NCBI GenBank assembly: GCA_003219925.1
Contig: QHQU01000173.1
Location: 1 to 5,564, forward strand
From: Verrucomicrobiota bacterium
GTDB taxonomy: Bacteria > Verrucomicrobiota > Verrucomicrobiia > Chthoniobacterales > UBA10450
Direction: 5' to 3'
Length of the DNA stretch: 5,564 nt
The position numbers were made by a program, and so were the translations under genes. Under the pieces are notes generated by a model. It ran no database searches. It was not told the DNA's origin and saw only the letters and a program-made list of their open reading frames with translations. Positions 5,535 to 5,564 of this stretch are shown here, piece after piece. Within the stretch, counting starts at the first letter, position 1. Every line of letters begins with the position of its first letter.

Positions 5535-5564
5535 ACAATTCTTTGCGCTGGAAATTAATTCTCG
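5531..5564 (+). CDS. Start of a third operon gene, possibly a periplasmic metal/stress sensor (cut by window edge)
   Basis: An ATG overlapping the preceding stop (ATGA) opens a frame giving MNNSLRWKLIL before the window ends. Basic residues followed by the beginning of a hydrophobic run suggest a signal anchor. In ECF / small TM anti-sigma cassettes the third gene is often a CnrX/Spy-like periplasmic heavy-metal sensor, and this N-terminus is compatible with one. Eleven codons are too few to prove it. Confidence 0.5.
   Translation, partial: MNNSLRWKLIL

Overview
The window looks like a chromosomal segment of an uncultured soil-type Verrucomicrobiota bacterium, with the Chthoniobacterales (Spartobacteria) as the best guess. 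This is inferred from moderately GC-rich DNA, weak or absent Shine-Dalgarno sequences before most genes, short imperfect-palindrome elements in intergenic gaps, and a small ECF-sigma / one-TM protein / periplasmic-sensor cassette of a style common in that group. No rRNA or marker gene is present, so the taxonomy is tentative; Acidobacteriota is the main alternative.

Layout. Positions 2-1576 (+) hold the 3' part of a TPR-repeat protein, open at the left edge, followed by a 100-nt spacer and a strong hairpin terminator (1676-1714). Converging on it is a 2H phosphoesterase of the cyclic phosphodiesterase type (2224-1712, -). A short palindromic repeat (copy A, 2247-2334) separates it from a DUF2237 protein (2363-2722, +). 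An FtsX/LolC-like ABC permease (2751-4043, +) follows 28 nt later, starting at TTG. Directly after its stop codon lies a second type of multi-hairpin element (4044-4134).

The right third is a stress-response module. A Spy/CpxP-like periplasmic protein (4571-4206, -) is divergent from a sigma-70 ECF gene (4818-5247, +). That gene overlaps a 96-residue single-TM protein, probably its anti-sigma factor (5244-5534), which in turn overlaps the first codons of another gene (5531 to the edge). The arrangement recalls CnrYXH-type metal/envelope-stress signalling: sigma factor, membrane anti-sigma, periplasmic sensor and a Spy-fold target.

Two observations stand out. First, the divergent spy-like and sigma genes carry matching candidate ECF promoters, T-tract + TGTAACC - 15 nt - CGGTC, on opposite strands either side of a palindromic repeat (copy B). 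Second, the sigma gene is broken as given. Its N-terminus (4818-4910) and its region-4 half (about 4912-5247) are in different frames, and about 45-50 codons of region 2 are missing between them. This is either a real deletion that disarms the module or an assembly error.
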